Counted from the stretch's first letter, positions 1 through 6,484 are shown. The stretch: 6,484 nucleotides of DNA from Succinatimonas sp. UBA6849 (GCA_002449335.1 DKDL01000115.1:29137-35620), one strand, 5' to 3'. The notes: generated by a model not told the origin, from the letters alone. Made by a program: numbers and translations.

Positions 1-615
1 GAATATTTTCACCATTTTTAGGAAACATCTTTTGAAGAAGCCCTTTTTTCAATTTTTGGAGCGAATTTAACTTACGCTGTTGAAGGGTAATAGTGTTGTC
101 TAATTGGGTAAAGAAAGCTCCTATTTTTCGCTGCTCTTCAAAGTCCTGTGGTATTACTAATTTAGTCCTAAAGAAATCTGAAGGAGAGACATTTAACAAT
201 CCATGATTTCTTGCTCCTTCTGAAGCAATCTCTTTTACTCCTTTGTGCCACAAAGAAGTTCCATAATAGGTTACTAAAAAATCAGAATAACAGCTCTTGT
301 TGTCTTTTATTTTGAACACTATATAAAGTGTTGATAAAGCGCCATTATTGTAGCAATCAAGTCTCTTGATAGCGCCCCAAGGGGCATCATTAGAAGTACT
401 CTTGTTGTAGGTAAATTCACCTTTTTGAATAAGGTAATAATTGCTCAAATCTTTTGCAGCAATTCTTTTGCCGAAGAATTTATTCTGATCTATAAGTCCA
501 TATTCAGCTGAAATTGTAAGAGGAGTCTGACTTTCCAATGAAGAATTTCTTCTTGTTACTCTTTCGGCAATTTCTCCTAACTCACGCTGTTTCCAAGCGT
601 GTTTGTTTTTATCAT
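1..615 (-). CDS. hsdS: Type I restriction-modification specificity subunit HsdS, partial, start out of frame
   Basis: HsdS gives type I restriction-modification complexes their DNA sequence specificity. Read leftwards, the frame has the conserved lead-in WKQRELGEIAERVTRR (about 600-550). A target-recognition domain follows, with motifs LTISAEYGLIDQ, YNKSTSNDAPWGAIKRLD and GARNHGLLN. The conserved helical region (150-20) then has FEEQRKIGAFFTQLDNTI and LKKGLLQKMFPKNG. The FPKNG ending is usual between the two recognition domains, so a second domain probably lies beyond the left edge. The frame is open from 631 but has no in-frame ATG. The ATG at 615-613, behind AGGAG (625-621), reads only 12 codons before TAG. 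One extra A in the following run of five would join it to the HsdS frame. It may therefore be a frameshifted pseudogene or a silent recombination cassette. No hsdM or hsdR is visible, and the upstream neighbour is divergent. The family call is very secure; whether it is expressed is not. Confidence 0.9.
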
Positions 616-630
616 GATTTTCTCCTAACT
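571..630. repeat. 12-bp direct repeat pair at the hsdS 5' end
   Basis: TTTCTCCTAACT occurs at 571-582 and again at 619-630, 48 bp (16 codons) apart. On the minus strand the inner copy encodes the conserved LGE of the HsdS lead-in. The outer copy supplies the AGGAG Shine-Dalgarno site and, read in the same frame, gives KLGE just after a TGA. The flanking bases are also similar, suggesting a small duplication or a recombination scar. Chance is possible but unlikely for 12 bases this close together. Confidence 0.6.
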
Positions 631-753
631 TTCAGCTTTTTATAATTTTGATGTCCAGATAATATCTAACTGTGAATAAATGTAGAAAATAAAATGATAC
701 AAGCGTTAAATAATGTAATAATATTCAAGTCAGTGCTGTTAAAAAATGATATA

Positions 754-762
754 TGCTAGAAT
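754..762 (+). promoter_or_regulatory. Candidate extended -10 promoter for the ATPase gene
   Basis: TGCTAGAAT contains a TGn extension and a TAGAAT hexamer (757-762), one mismatch from TATAAT. It lies 38 bp before the ATPase ATG. A second possible hexamer, TATAAG, is at 763-768. No good -35 box is seen at the expected distance (the 734-739 bases are TGCTGT), which extended -10 promoters tolerate. This is inferred from sequence only. Confidence 0.45.
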
Positions 763-782
763 TATAAGATAGGCGTTCTAGC
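755..782. promoter_or_regulatory. 7-bp inverted repeat across the promoter and probable start site
   Basis: GCTAGAA (755-761) is the exact reverse complement of TTCTAGC (776-782), with 14 bases between. The left arm lies in the candidate -10 and the right arm is just past the expected transcription start. This placement suits a repressor operator, though a weak 5'-leader hairpin or chance is equally possible. No matching regulator is encoded in the window. Confidence 0.3.
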
Positions 783-786
783 TGAT

Positions 787-792
787 AGGTGA
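787..792 (+). promoter_or_regulatory. Ribosome binding site of the ATPase gene
   Basis: AGGTGA sits 7 bases before the ATG at 800. This is good spacing and supports that start. Confidence 0.8.
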
Positions 793-799
793 AACATTT

Positions 800-2107
800 A
801 TGAAAAGAGATGCTATGCAAAAGTTAATTGAGTGGAAAAACTCAAAACTACGTAAACCTCTTATCGTAAATGGAGCTATGGGCGTTGGTAAAACTTGGTT
901 AATGAAGCAGTTCGGTGAAGATAACTATTCTAAAGTAGCATATATCTCATTTCACGGTAACAACAGAGCAAAAGCAATCTTTGACAACAGCTTTGATATT
1001 AAAAGGATCATTCTATCGTTACAAATAGAGTCAAAAGTAACTATTGCACCTGAAGATACTCTGATAATTTTAGATGACATTCATGAATGCCCTAAAGTTT
1101 TAGAATCATTAAAGTACTTTTGTGAAAATGCACCTGAATATCATGTGATTGTATCTGGTTCACAATTAGGTCTATCTGTTAAAAGAGGAATATCTTATCC
1201 AGTAGGTAAGGTGAATTTACTTTACCTTTATCCTCTAACTTTTAAAGAGTTCTTACAGGCAATAGGAGAAGATCCTTTATCTCAAGCACTAGATTCAAAT
1301 GATTACTCTGTAATTGATATCTTTGCCGATAAGTATCTCTTTAATTTAAAAAACTACCTATATGTAGGAGGTATGCCAAAGGTTGTAAATAGCTTTGTTA
1401 AAGAGCACGACTACGACAGAGTAAGAGCTCTCCAAGAAAGTATAATTGAGAAAATTAAAGCAGACTTTAAACAATACTTTCACGGTAATACTTTATTTAA
1501 ACTTAACCTTGTCTTTGATTTTATCGCGCTGCAACTATCCAAAGAGAACAAGAAGTTCATCTTTAGTAAGCTAAAGAAAGGTGCAAGAGCGTGTGACTTT
1601 GAAAATTCCATTGAGTGGTTAGTATCGTCAGGTCTTGTCTATAAAGTTTCAAAAGTAAGTGAACCTATTTTACCTCTTGTAGCCTACAAAGATTTTTATG
1701 CATATAAACTCTTTTTGCTAGATGTAGGTCTACTAGGGGCTATGATTGGGGTAGATCCTGTTTCTATCATTGAAGATAATCAGATCTTCCCTTCATTTAA
1801 TGGATCTTTAGCTGAACAGTACGTTTTGCAGGAATTAAAGGCTCAAACAACCTATATACCTTATTATTTCTCAACTAGGACTGCTCGATATGAACAGGAT
1901 TTCTTACTGCAAATTGAAAATAAGGTAGTACCTGTTGAAGTGAAAATATCTAGCAACCTCAATTCACCAAGGCTTAAAGCATTTTACGATAAATTCCACC
2001 CTGAAAAGAGTATTAGATTTAGTGCTCTTCCTTTTAAAGAGCAGGGCTGGATGTGCAACTATCCAATGTACGCTGTATGTAATTTAAGCCAAACAAGCAA
2101 GCTTTAG
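800..2107 (+). CDS. P-loop ATPase of the AAA_14/DUF4143 family
   Basis: This is a 435-residue cytoplasmic ATPase, the usual length for the family. The N-terminal AAA domain has Walker A GAMGVGKT (residues 25-32), Walker B LIILDDIHECP (from 88) and VIVSGSQLG (116-124) in the sensor 1 position. The DUF4143-type C-terminal part (about 210-420) contains GSLAEQYVLQEL and then EQDFLL with D367, followed by VPVEVK with E380 and K382. That is the D-ExK pattern of a PD-(D/E)XK nuclease fold. No signal peptide or membrane segment is seen. Most members have DE in Walker B, whereas here it is D92-D93, a conservative change at the catalytic glutamate. The substrate and role of this common family are not established; nucleic-acid or defence-linked functions are often proposed. 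The gene is apparently monocistronic, divergent from hsdS, with its own ribosome site. Codon use is AT-rich, unlike glpX next door. The family call is secure, the function unknown. Confidence 0.93.
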   Translation: MKRDAMQKLIEWKNSKLRKPLIVNGAMGVGKTWLMKQFGEDNYSKVAYISFHGNNRAKAIFDNSFDIKRIILSLQIESKVTIAPEDTLIILDDIHECPKVLESLKYFCENAPEYHVIVSGSQLGLSVKRGISYPVGKVNLLYLYPLTFKEFLQAIGEDPLSQALDSNDYSVIDIFADKYLFNLKNYLYVGGMPKVVNSFVKEHDYDRVRALQESIIEKIKADFKQYFHGNTLFKLNLVFDFIALQLSKENKKFIFSKLKKGARACDFENSIEWLVSSGLVYKVSKVSEPILPLVAYKDFYAYKLFLLDVGLLGAMIGVDPVSIIEDNQIFPSFNGSLAEQYVLQELKAQTTYIPYYFSTRTARYEQDFLLQIENKVVPVEVKISSNLNSPRLKAFYDKFHPEKSIRFSALPFKEQGWMCNYPMYAVCNLSQTSKL

Positions 2108-2113
2108 CTTTTT
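2099..2113 (+). terminator. Weak hairpin with T-run at the end of the ATPase gene
   Basis: AAGC (2099-2102), loop TTTA and GCTT (2107-2110) form a 4-bp stem overlapping the stop codon, followed by a T-run to 2113. The stem is very short, so termination here would be inefficient at best. Confidence 0.2.
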
Positions 2114-2156
2114 ACTCATAATTTTCACGATTTGTTTTTAATAATTCTCAATAACG

Positions 2157-2169
2157 GTGTATCATACAC
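2157..2169. promoter_or_regulatory. Palindrome GTGTATCATACAC upstream of glpX
   Basis: Six-base arms GTGTAT and ATACAC surround a central C, making a perfect odd-length palindrome 61 bp before the glpX start. TATCAT inside it is a possible -10 hexamer, but no good -35 stands at the right distance. The symmetry suggests a dimeric regulator's operator. I do not recognise it as the site of a known factor. Confidence 0.4.
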
Positions 2170-2191
2170 GCATCGAAAATCCGCACACAAA

Positions 2192-2206
2192 TGCACAATT
2201 TGTGCA
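2192..2206. promoter_or_regulatory. Palindrome TGCACAATTTGTGCA in the glpX leader
   Basis: Seven-base arms TGCACAA and TTGTGCA flank a single T, ending 14 bp before the glpX Shine-Dalgarno site. Read as DNA it could be an operator. As RNA the single-base loop is not possible without opening inner pairs, so it is a poor hairpin. It lies in a stretch of CA/TG-rich words (2181-2206). Confidence 0.4.
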
Positions 2207-2219
2207 CTTTATGAAGTTT

Positions 2220-2224
2220 AGAGG
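2220..2224 (+). promoter_or_regulatory. Ribosome binding site that decides the glpX start
   Basis: AGAGG lies 2 bases before the ATG at 2227 and 5 bases before the tandem ATG at 2230. Only the second spacing is workable, so 2230 is preferred. Confidence 0.75.
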
Positions 2225-2229
2225 TAATG

Positions 2230-3216
2230 ATGCAACAACATTTAGCCGATAAGAATATCGCTCTTGATTTAGTTCGTGTAACAGAAGCTGCTGCTTTAGC
2301 TTCAGCAAAATTCACTGGTCTTGGAGATAAAGAGCTGGTTGATAGAGCTGCTGTAGATGCAATGCGTATTGCATTCCAAAGTTTGCATATCAAAGGAACC
2401 ATTGTCATCGGCGAAGGTGAAAAAGATGATGCCCCTATGCTATACACTGGCGAAAAAGTAGGTTTCGGTGACGGCTTAGAGTTTGATATCGCAGTTGATC
2501 CTATCGACGGAACTTCATGTGTTGCAGGTGGTAGACCAAATGGTATTGCTGCTGTTGGTATCGCATTAAAGGGCACTATGTTCAACCCAGGTCACAGCTA
2601 CTACTGTGAAAAAATGGCGGTAGGTCCTGAGGCTGCTAATGTTATCGATCTTGATGCTCCAATCAAAGATAATCTTTTAAATGTAGCTAAAGCATTAGGT
2701 AAGAGAGTAGGTGACTTAAAGGTATTCGTATTAGATAAGCCTCGTCACGCAGAGTTAATCAATCAGATCCACGCAGCTGGTGCTCGTGTAATGGTTCACT
2801 CAGATGGTGATATCGCTGGTGCCTTAATGACCATCGATCCAAGATCAGACATCGATATGTTAGTAGGTGTTGGTGGTACTCCTGAAGCTGTTGTAACTGC
2901 TTGTGCTTTAAAGGGCACCGGAGCTCAGATGCTTACAAGATTAAAGCCAAAGACTGAAGAAGAGCGCGAAGCTATCATCAAAGATGGCTTTGATTTAAAG
3001 GCTATCCGTTCAATTGACGAGCTTGTAACCACCGATCAGTGCTTCTTCTCAGCTACAGGTGTAACCCCAGGTGAGTTGTTAGATGGTGTTCACTATAAGG
3101 GTGGCTTTGCTCTAACCTCTTCAATGTGTTCACGTGGTAGAACTGGTACCGTTCGTTACATTGAAGCATGGCACGATCGTAAGAAGTTATCAAAGATGAG
3201 TACTATTGAGTACTAA
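2230..3216 (+). CDS. glpX: Class II fructose-1,6-bisphosphatase GlpX
   Basis: GlpX hydrolyses fructose 1,6-bisphosphate to fructose 6-phosphate and phosphate in gluconeogenesis, in the cytoplasm, as a metal-dependent enzyme of the inositol-monophosphatase-like superfamily. From the chosen start it has 328 residues, close to the usual 320-340. Visible signatures are TIVIGEGEKDDAPML (residues 57-71, acidic metal ligands), AVDPIDGTS (88-96), KPRH (170-173), HSDGDIAG (190-197), GVGGTPEAV (213-221) and FFSATGV (272-278). All expected acidic positions are filled. DPIDGT replaces the DPIEGT of E. coli GlpX, a variation known elsewhere in the family. ATG at 2227 would add one residue, but the Shine-Dalgarno spacing favours 2230. 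It stands alone, without glpF or glpK, between accessory genes, with its own strong terminator. Its codon use (many GGT, CGT, ATC and GTA) looks like that of a well-expressed core gene. Confidence 0.98.
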   Translation: MQQHLADKNIALDLVRVTEAAALASAKFTGLGDKELVDRAAVDAMRIAFQSLHIKGTIVIGEGEKDDAPMLYTGEKVGFGDGLEFDIAVDPIDGTSCVAGGRPNGIAAVGIALKGTMFNPGHSYYCEKMAVGPEAANVIDLDAPIKDNLLNVAKALGKRVGDLKVFVLDKPRHAELINQIHAAGARVMVHSDGDIAGALMTIDPRSDIDMLVGVGGTPEAVVTACALKGTGAQMLTRLKPKTEEEREAIIKDGFDLKAIRSIDELVTTDQCFFSATGVTPGELLDGVHYKGGFALTSSMCSRGRTGTVRYIEAWHDRKKLSKMSTIEY

Positions 3217-3249
3217 TCCTATAACCTAATCTTTCAAAGATTCATTTTT

Positions 3250-3286
3250 AAGCACTTTTTCACAGAGATGTGGGAAGGTGCTTTTT
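3250..3286 (+). terminator. Strong intrinsic terminator after glpX
   Basis: Bases 3250-3264 pair with 3269-3283 along 15 consecutive positions, counting four G-U pairs, closed by the GNRA tetraloop GAGA (3265-3268). A T-run (3282-3286) follows. It starts 33 bp past the stop codon and should isolate glpX from the downstream gene. Confidence 0.93.
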
Positions 3287-3289
3287 CAT

Positions 3290-3394
3290 AAAAGTATCCC
3301 TCAAGACCTGGTCAAAAAATTTAAGGCTGCTATACTCTGGAAAAGAGGTAGTGGCATATCCAAGCTTGCAGATGAAAGTCATCATCTGACGTAA
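3290..3394 (+). pseudogene. Possible relic of a transposase N-terminal helix-turn-helix
   Basis: This short frame has no start codon with a ribosome site and ends at TAA 3392-3394. It reads KSIPQDLVKKFKAAIL and then WKRGSGISKLADE. The pattern of a basic, amphipathic helix, a G-S-G turn and an SKLADE helix resembles the N-terminal helix-turn-helix of many transposases. I cannot name a family, and no inverted repeats or other element parts are seen nearby. This is an inference from a short stretch, and a chance open frame is quite possible. Confidence 0.2.
3369..3388. repeat. 7-bp inverted repeat in the glpX-PLD gap
   Basis: CAGATGA (3369-3375) and TCATCTG (3382-3388) are exact reverse complements with a 6-base loop. 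A TTTT run comes only after seven more bases, so it is not a convincing terminator. Its role is unknown. Apart from this and the relic frame, 3287-3470 shows nothing recognisable. Confidence 0.3.
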
Positions 3395-3474
3395 GTTTTA
3401 TCATTCTTATTTGCTATTAGCTCAACTTCTAACAGCATGTTTTATTTGAACGAAAATCTAAATTTACTGAACAA

Positions 3475-3479
3475 AGGAG
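3475..3479 (+). promoter_or_regulatory. Ribosome binding site selecting a GTG start
   Basis: AGGAG lies 6 bases before GTG at 3486. The overlapping ATG at 3484 is followed at once by TGA, so GTG is the only usable start here. Confidence 0.8.
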
Positions 3480-3485
3480 CTAAAT

Positions 3486-4382
3486 GTGAAACTTTCTTCA
3501 GGAATATATGAGCAAATAGTAAATAAAGAGCTTAAAGCCGAGCTTGATAAAATTAAAGATGATTTTAAGTACCTAAATAATATAGATAAAGCAGAGATAT
3601 CTTCTAGGCTTTCAGAATACATCTCAAAAATAACAAAAAAGTTACTTGAAACAATTAAAGGAAAAGACGAAAAAGAGAAGCAAGGTAAGCAAGTTGAATT
3701 TGCAAATAAGATAATCAAATTTATTTGCAAAGATGATGATTTTTACTTAGACCCAGAGGGGGTAGAGCTTTTATCTTTAATTGAAAACGATCAAGTCTTA
3801 AAAGAAGGGGTAAAAGCTGATTCTCTGATAAGACCTGAAACCTCCCTAGTTAAGAGTTCTCTTTTTACAAATTCAAATAATAACGAACCATCGTTTGTAA
3901 CTGAGCTTCAAAAGGAAATTGCATCTTCTGATGAGATTTGCTTTGTTGTTTCTTTTATTAAACATACTGGTTTGATAAAAATATTTGATCAATTAAAAGA
4001 ATTTACTGATAAAGGTAAATCTTTAAACATAATAACTACAACCTACATGGGTGCTACAGACTTTAAAGCAATAGAATATCTAAGTCCCTTAAAGAACACC
4101 TCAATAAAAATTTCATATGATTGTACTCATACAAGATTGCATGCAAAAGCTTATATCTTTAAAAGAAATACAGGATTTTCTACAGCATATGTAGGTTCAT
4201 CAAACTTGTCTGAAGCTGCAATTACAAGTGGATCTGAATGGAACATAAAGGTGTCCGCAAAAGAGCTTCCTGAGCTTTATTCAAAGATAGTTGCAGCTTT
4301 TGATTCTTATTTTAATAGTGAGCTATTTGAAGAATATAAGCTAGGTGATAAAGAAAAATTAGAAAGTGCATTAGCAAAATAA
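3486..4382 (+). CDS. PLD-like nuclease domain protein: N-terminal part of a stop-split PLD-helicase-DUF3427 gene
   Basis: This 298-residue product matches the N-terminal section of large proteins that join a phospholipase-D-like nuclease, a superfamily II helicase and DUF3427. It opens with the typical SGIYEQIVNKEL and DKAEISSRLSEYI (to about residue 50). A charged helical stretch follows (50-75), then the PLD fold (about 115-290). The active-site half-motif is LHAKAYIF with H219 and K221, followed by AYVGSSNLSEAA (G237 to N240). There is one HxK copy and no clear distal Asp, as in related helicase-linked PLD domains. It should act on nucleic acid as a dimer, by family inference. The frame ends at TAA 4380-4382, and the same frame continues directly into the helicase, so this looks like half of one gene. 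GTG start with AGGAG at good spacing. The domain call is secure; activity of the lone half is uncertain. Confidence 0.88.
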   Translation: MKLSSGIYEQIVNKELKAELDKIKDDFKYLNNIDKAEISSRLSEYISKITKKLLETIKGKDEKEKQGKQVEFANKIIKFICKDDDFYLDPEGVELLSLIENDQVLKEGVKADSLIRPETSLVKSSLFTNSNNNEPSFVTELQKEIASSDEICFVVSFIKHTGLIKIFDQLKEFTDKGKSLNIITTTYMGATDFKAIEYLSPLKNTSIKISYDCTHTRLHAKAYIFKRNTGFSTAYVGSSNLSEAAITSGSEWNIKVSAKELPELYSKIVAAFDSYFNSELFEEYKLGDKEKLESALAK

Positions 4383-6484
4383 AAGCTTATATATCAAAAT
4401 AACAAGAGTAAAACAGAGAATCCTAACATCAGCTCTATCGAGAATTCCTTAAGCGAGTTCAAGCCGTTTTACTACCAAAAGGCTATTCTAGACAAACTTC
4501 AAGCTGAAAGAAAAATTTATAACCATAATAAAAATTTAGTGGTAGCTGCTACAGGAACGGGTAAAACTTTAATATCGGCCTTTGATTACAAGCGTTTCAG
4601 AGAAGAGAATCCTGAATCTTGTAGGTTACTGTTTATAGCACATAGACAAGAAATACTAGAACAGTCTTTGGATTCTTTTAGAAATGTCTTAAATGATTCC
4701 AATTTTGGAGAGCTGTGGGTAGGCAATTACGAAGCAAAGAAAAAAGAAGATCTATTTATTTCTATTCAGACTGCGAATAGTCAAAAGATAGTCTCTAAAT
4801 TTAGTAAAAATTATTTTGATTTCATCATTATTGATGAAGTTCACCATGCTGCAGCAGAGTCATATAGAGAAATTTTTACTTACTTTGAACCTAAAATTCT
4901 GCTTGGTCTGACAGCAACTCCTGAAAGAATGGATGGTCTTTCAATATTAGATTATTTCGGTAACAGAATAGCTGCTTCTATAAGATTGCCTGAAGCTATT
5001 GACAGAAATTTACTATGCTCATTTTCTTATTATGGAATTTCAGATGATGTATCTTTAAAAGATATTAAATGGTCTAAAGGAGGATATGACGAGAAAGAAT
5101 TAAATGTGATTTACATTGAAGGAGAGAGTGCCATAAAAAGAGTTGAGCACATTATCTCTTCATTGCATAAATACTTAAATGATGTAAATGAAGTTCATGG
5201 AATCGGTTTCTGTGTATCGATTGATCATGCTAGGTTTATGAGCAGAATGTTCAATGAAAACAACATTCCTTCTATTGCTCTATCATCAGATAGTAAAGAT
5301 AATGATCGAACTTCAGCCAAAATAGGGTTAGAAGATGGCTCCATAAAGTTTATTTTTGTTGTGGATCTTTATAATGAAGGTGTTGATATTCCTTGCATTG
5401 ATACGGTAATGTTTTTGAGACCAACCAAATCTCTAACAGTTTTTCTTCAACAATTGGGTAGAGGTTTAAGATTGTATGAAGGTAAGACTGAATTAACAGT
5501 CTTAGATTTCGTTGGCCAAGCAAATAAACATTACAACTTTGAAGAAAAGTTCAATGCTTTGCTTGGCGAACATAAATGTTCTGTTCGTGATTCTATAAAA
5601 AAAGGATTCCCTTGGGTTCCTGCTGGTTGTTATATCGGATTAGAAGAAAAAGCAAAAGAGTGGGTTTTAGAAAATATAGAAGAAAGCTATTCAAGAAGAC
5701 AAAGCGTAATTGAAAAATTAAAAAGTTTTAATGAGGATACCGGCAAAGAGTTATCTCTATCAAATTTCTTTGAATATTCCGGTATCGAATTTTCTAAATT
5801 ATATCGAGGCAAAGATTGGAATTTTTTCAGGTTGTGCAAAGAGGCTGATTTATATAATCTAAATTGGAACTATGATGACTATGAAAAATCAATTAATAAC
5901 TCACTCAAAAAATTTACTTGGTTCAATTCGGCTAAGCTCATAGATTATATTGTTGGACTGTTATCCAAAAATAAATATATGCCTGAAATTAGTTCACTAT
6001 CTGAAGAAAGCCAAAAGCTTTTAGACATGTTTTACGTGACATTATTTAACAAATTTATAGAGTTTGATGAGCAAGACTATAACGAAAAAGGTATTTTAAA
6101 AAGCAATATAGACAGTATTGCGAGAGTTAAAGAGAATTTAAGTGAACTATTTAAACGAGAATACCTAAAACAAGAAATCGTTGAACTTTTAAATTATAGA
6201 AGAACAAAAATTGATCTGTTTTCTCCGGAGATTGATCTTGGTTACGAAAGTCCTTTGCAATTGTATTGCTCTTACAGTAGAGACCAAATACTTGCCTCAT
6301 TTAAATCTCATAAGTTGTTAAAAGAAGGTGTCGTATATTTAAAGCAATATAAAACAGACATTCTTTTAGTAACACTGTCGAAAACTGAAAAAGATTATTC
6401 TGAAAAAACAATGTATAACGATTATTCAATTTCTGACAGTTTATTTCACTGGCAATCTCAGAATCAGACATCTCAAGACTCTGA
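4383..6484 (+). CDS. Superfamily II DEAD/DEAH helicase with DUF3427: C-terminal part of the split gene, runs off the window
   Basis: This continues the PLD frame past the TAA and stays open for 700 codons to the edge. Counting from 4383, residues 36-47 read FKPFYYQKAILD (Q motif region). Walker A is AATGTGKT (55-62), motif Ia is FIAHRQEILEQS, motif II is DEVHH (151-155), motif III is TATPER (177-182), motif V is LYNEGVDIP and motif VI is QQLGRGLR (357-364). A helical region without recognised motifs follows (about 400-610). The start of DUF3427 comes next: GYESPLQLYCSYSR, then KTDILLVTLSKTEKDYS and FHWQSQNQTS. The C-terminus is missing. No in-frame ATG, GTG or TTG lies before the GTG at 4539, which is almost inside Walker A, so independent translation of a working helicase is hard to explain. 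The options are a nonsense-mutated pseudogene, stop readthrough, or a sequencing error. All motifs are intact, so any inactivation would be recent. The role is probably nucleic-acid processing or phage defence, by inference. Confidence 0.9.

Noticed and set aside
604..612. A5 run after the hsdS ATG as a phase-variable slippage tract
   Set aside because: Five A residues are too short for frequent slippage. It is kept only as the likely site of a one-base loss.
2148..2585. Minus-strand open frame opposite glpX, 145 codons
   Set aside because: It is antisense to a strongly recognised glpX reading frame, has no family resemblance, and its Ser/Pro-rich composition is typical of a shadow frame.
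3369..3394. CAGATGA/TCATCTG hairpin as a terminator
   Set aside because: The T-run is separated from the stem by seven bases and there is already a much stronger terminator at 3250-3286.
3464..3730. Minus-strand open frame opposite the PLD gene start, 88 codons
   Set aside because: It mirrors the Lys/Glu-rich coding strand as a hydrophobic Ser/Leu/Phe frame. No ribosome site was noted, and the plus-strand frame matches a known family.
4380..4382. TAA reassigned to an amino acid (alternative genetic code)
   Set aside because: glpX ends normally with TAA at the expected family length, and a reassigned code would be expected to give many internal TAA codons in the other genes, which are not seen.
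4370..4400. Programmed frameshift at the AAAATAAAA stretch
   Set aside because: The PLD and helicase parts are in the same frame, so a shift would not join them, and the alternative frames hit stops soon after.
1..6484. CRISPR arrays, tRNA or rRNA genes, complete insertion sequences
   Set aside because: No regularly spaced repeats, cloverleaf-like segments, rRNA signatures or paired terminal repeats with a transposase were seen on either strand.

Overview
The window looks like AT-rich accessory DNA of a low-GC, probably gammaproteobacterial, gut-type anaerobe, with one housekeeping gene (glpX) set into it. The taxonomic guess rests on the GlpX sequence style and on gene types common in such genomes. 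It is an inference and no marker gene is present.

Layout, left to right. On the minus strand, 1-615 encodes about half of a type I restriction specificity subunit (HsdS): one target-recognition domain followed by the conserved helical spacer. It runs off the left edge. Its only well-placed ATG, behind a good Shine-Dalgarno site, is one nucleotide out of frame with the HsdS reading frame. A short divergent intergenic region (616-799) carries a plausible extended -10 promoter and an inverted repeat. Next is a complete plus-strand gene (800-2107) for a 435-residue P-loop ATPase of the AAA_14/DUF4143 type with a C-terminal nuclease-like D-ExK signature. A 120-bp gap with two small perfect palindromes precedes glpX (2230-3216; class II fructose-1,6-bisphosphatase). 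glpX is followed by a strong intrinsic terminator with a 15-bp stem and a GAGA tetraloop (3250-3286). A 200-bp gap then holds a possible transposase N-terminal relic.

The right half (3486-6484) is a PLD-like nuclease domain, then a superfamily II helicase, then the start of DUF3427, all in one reading frame. This is the familiar single-polypeptide architecture, but here it is interrupted by one in-frame TAA at 4380-4382, exactly in the linker between nuclease and helicase. The helicase part has no in-frame start codon before its Walker A motif, yet stays open for 700 codons to the window edge with every helicase motif intact.

The accessory genes have DNA-handling functions typical of defence islands (HsdS, ATPase/nuclease, PLD-helicase). 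glpX has its own terminator and visibly different codon choice, so it appears to be a core gene with accessory insertions on both sides and no functional link to them. I see no complete new multi-gene system. The most unusual items are the stop-split PLD-helicase and the start-defective hsdS.
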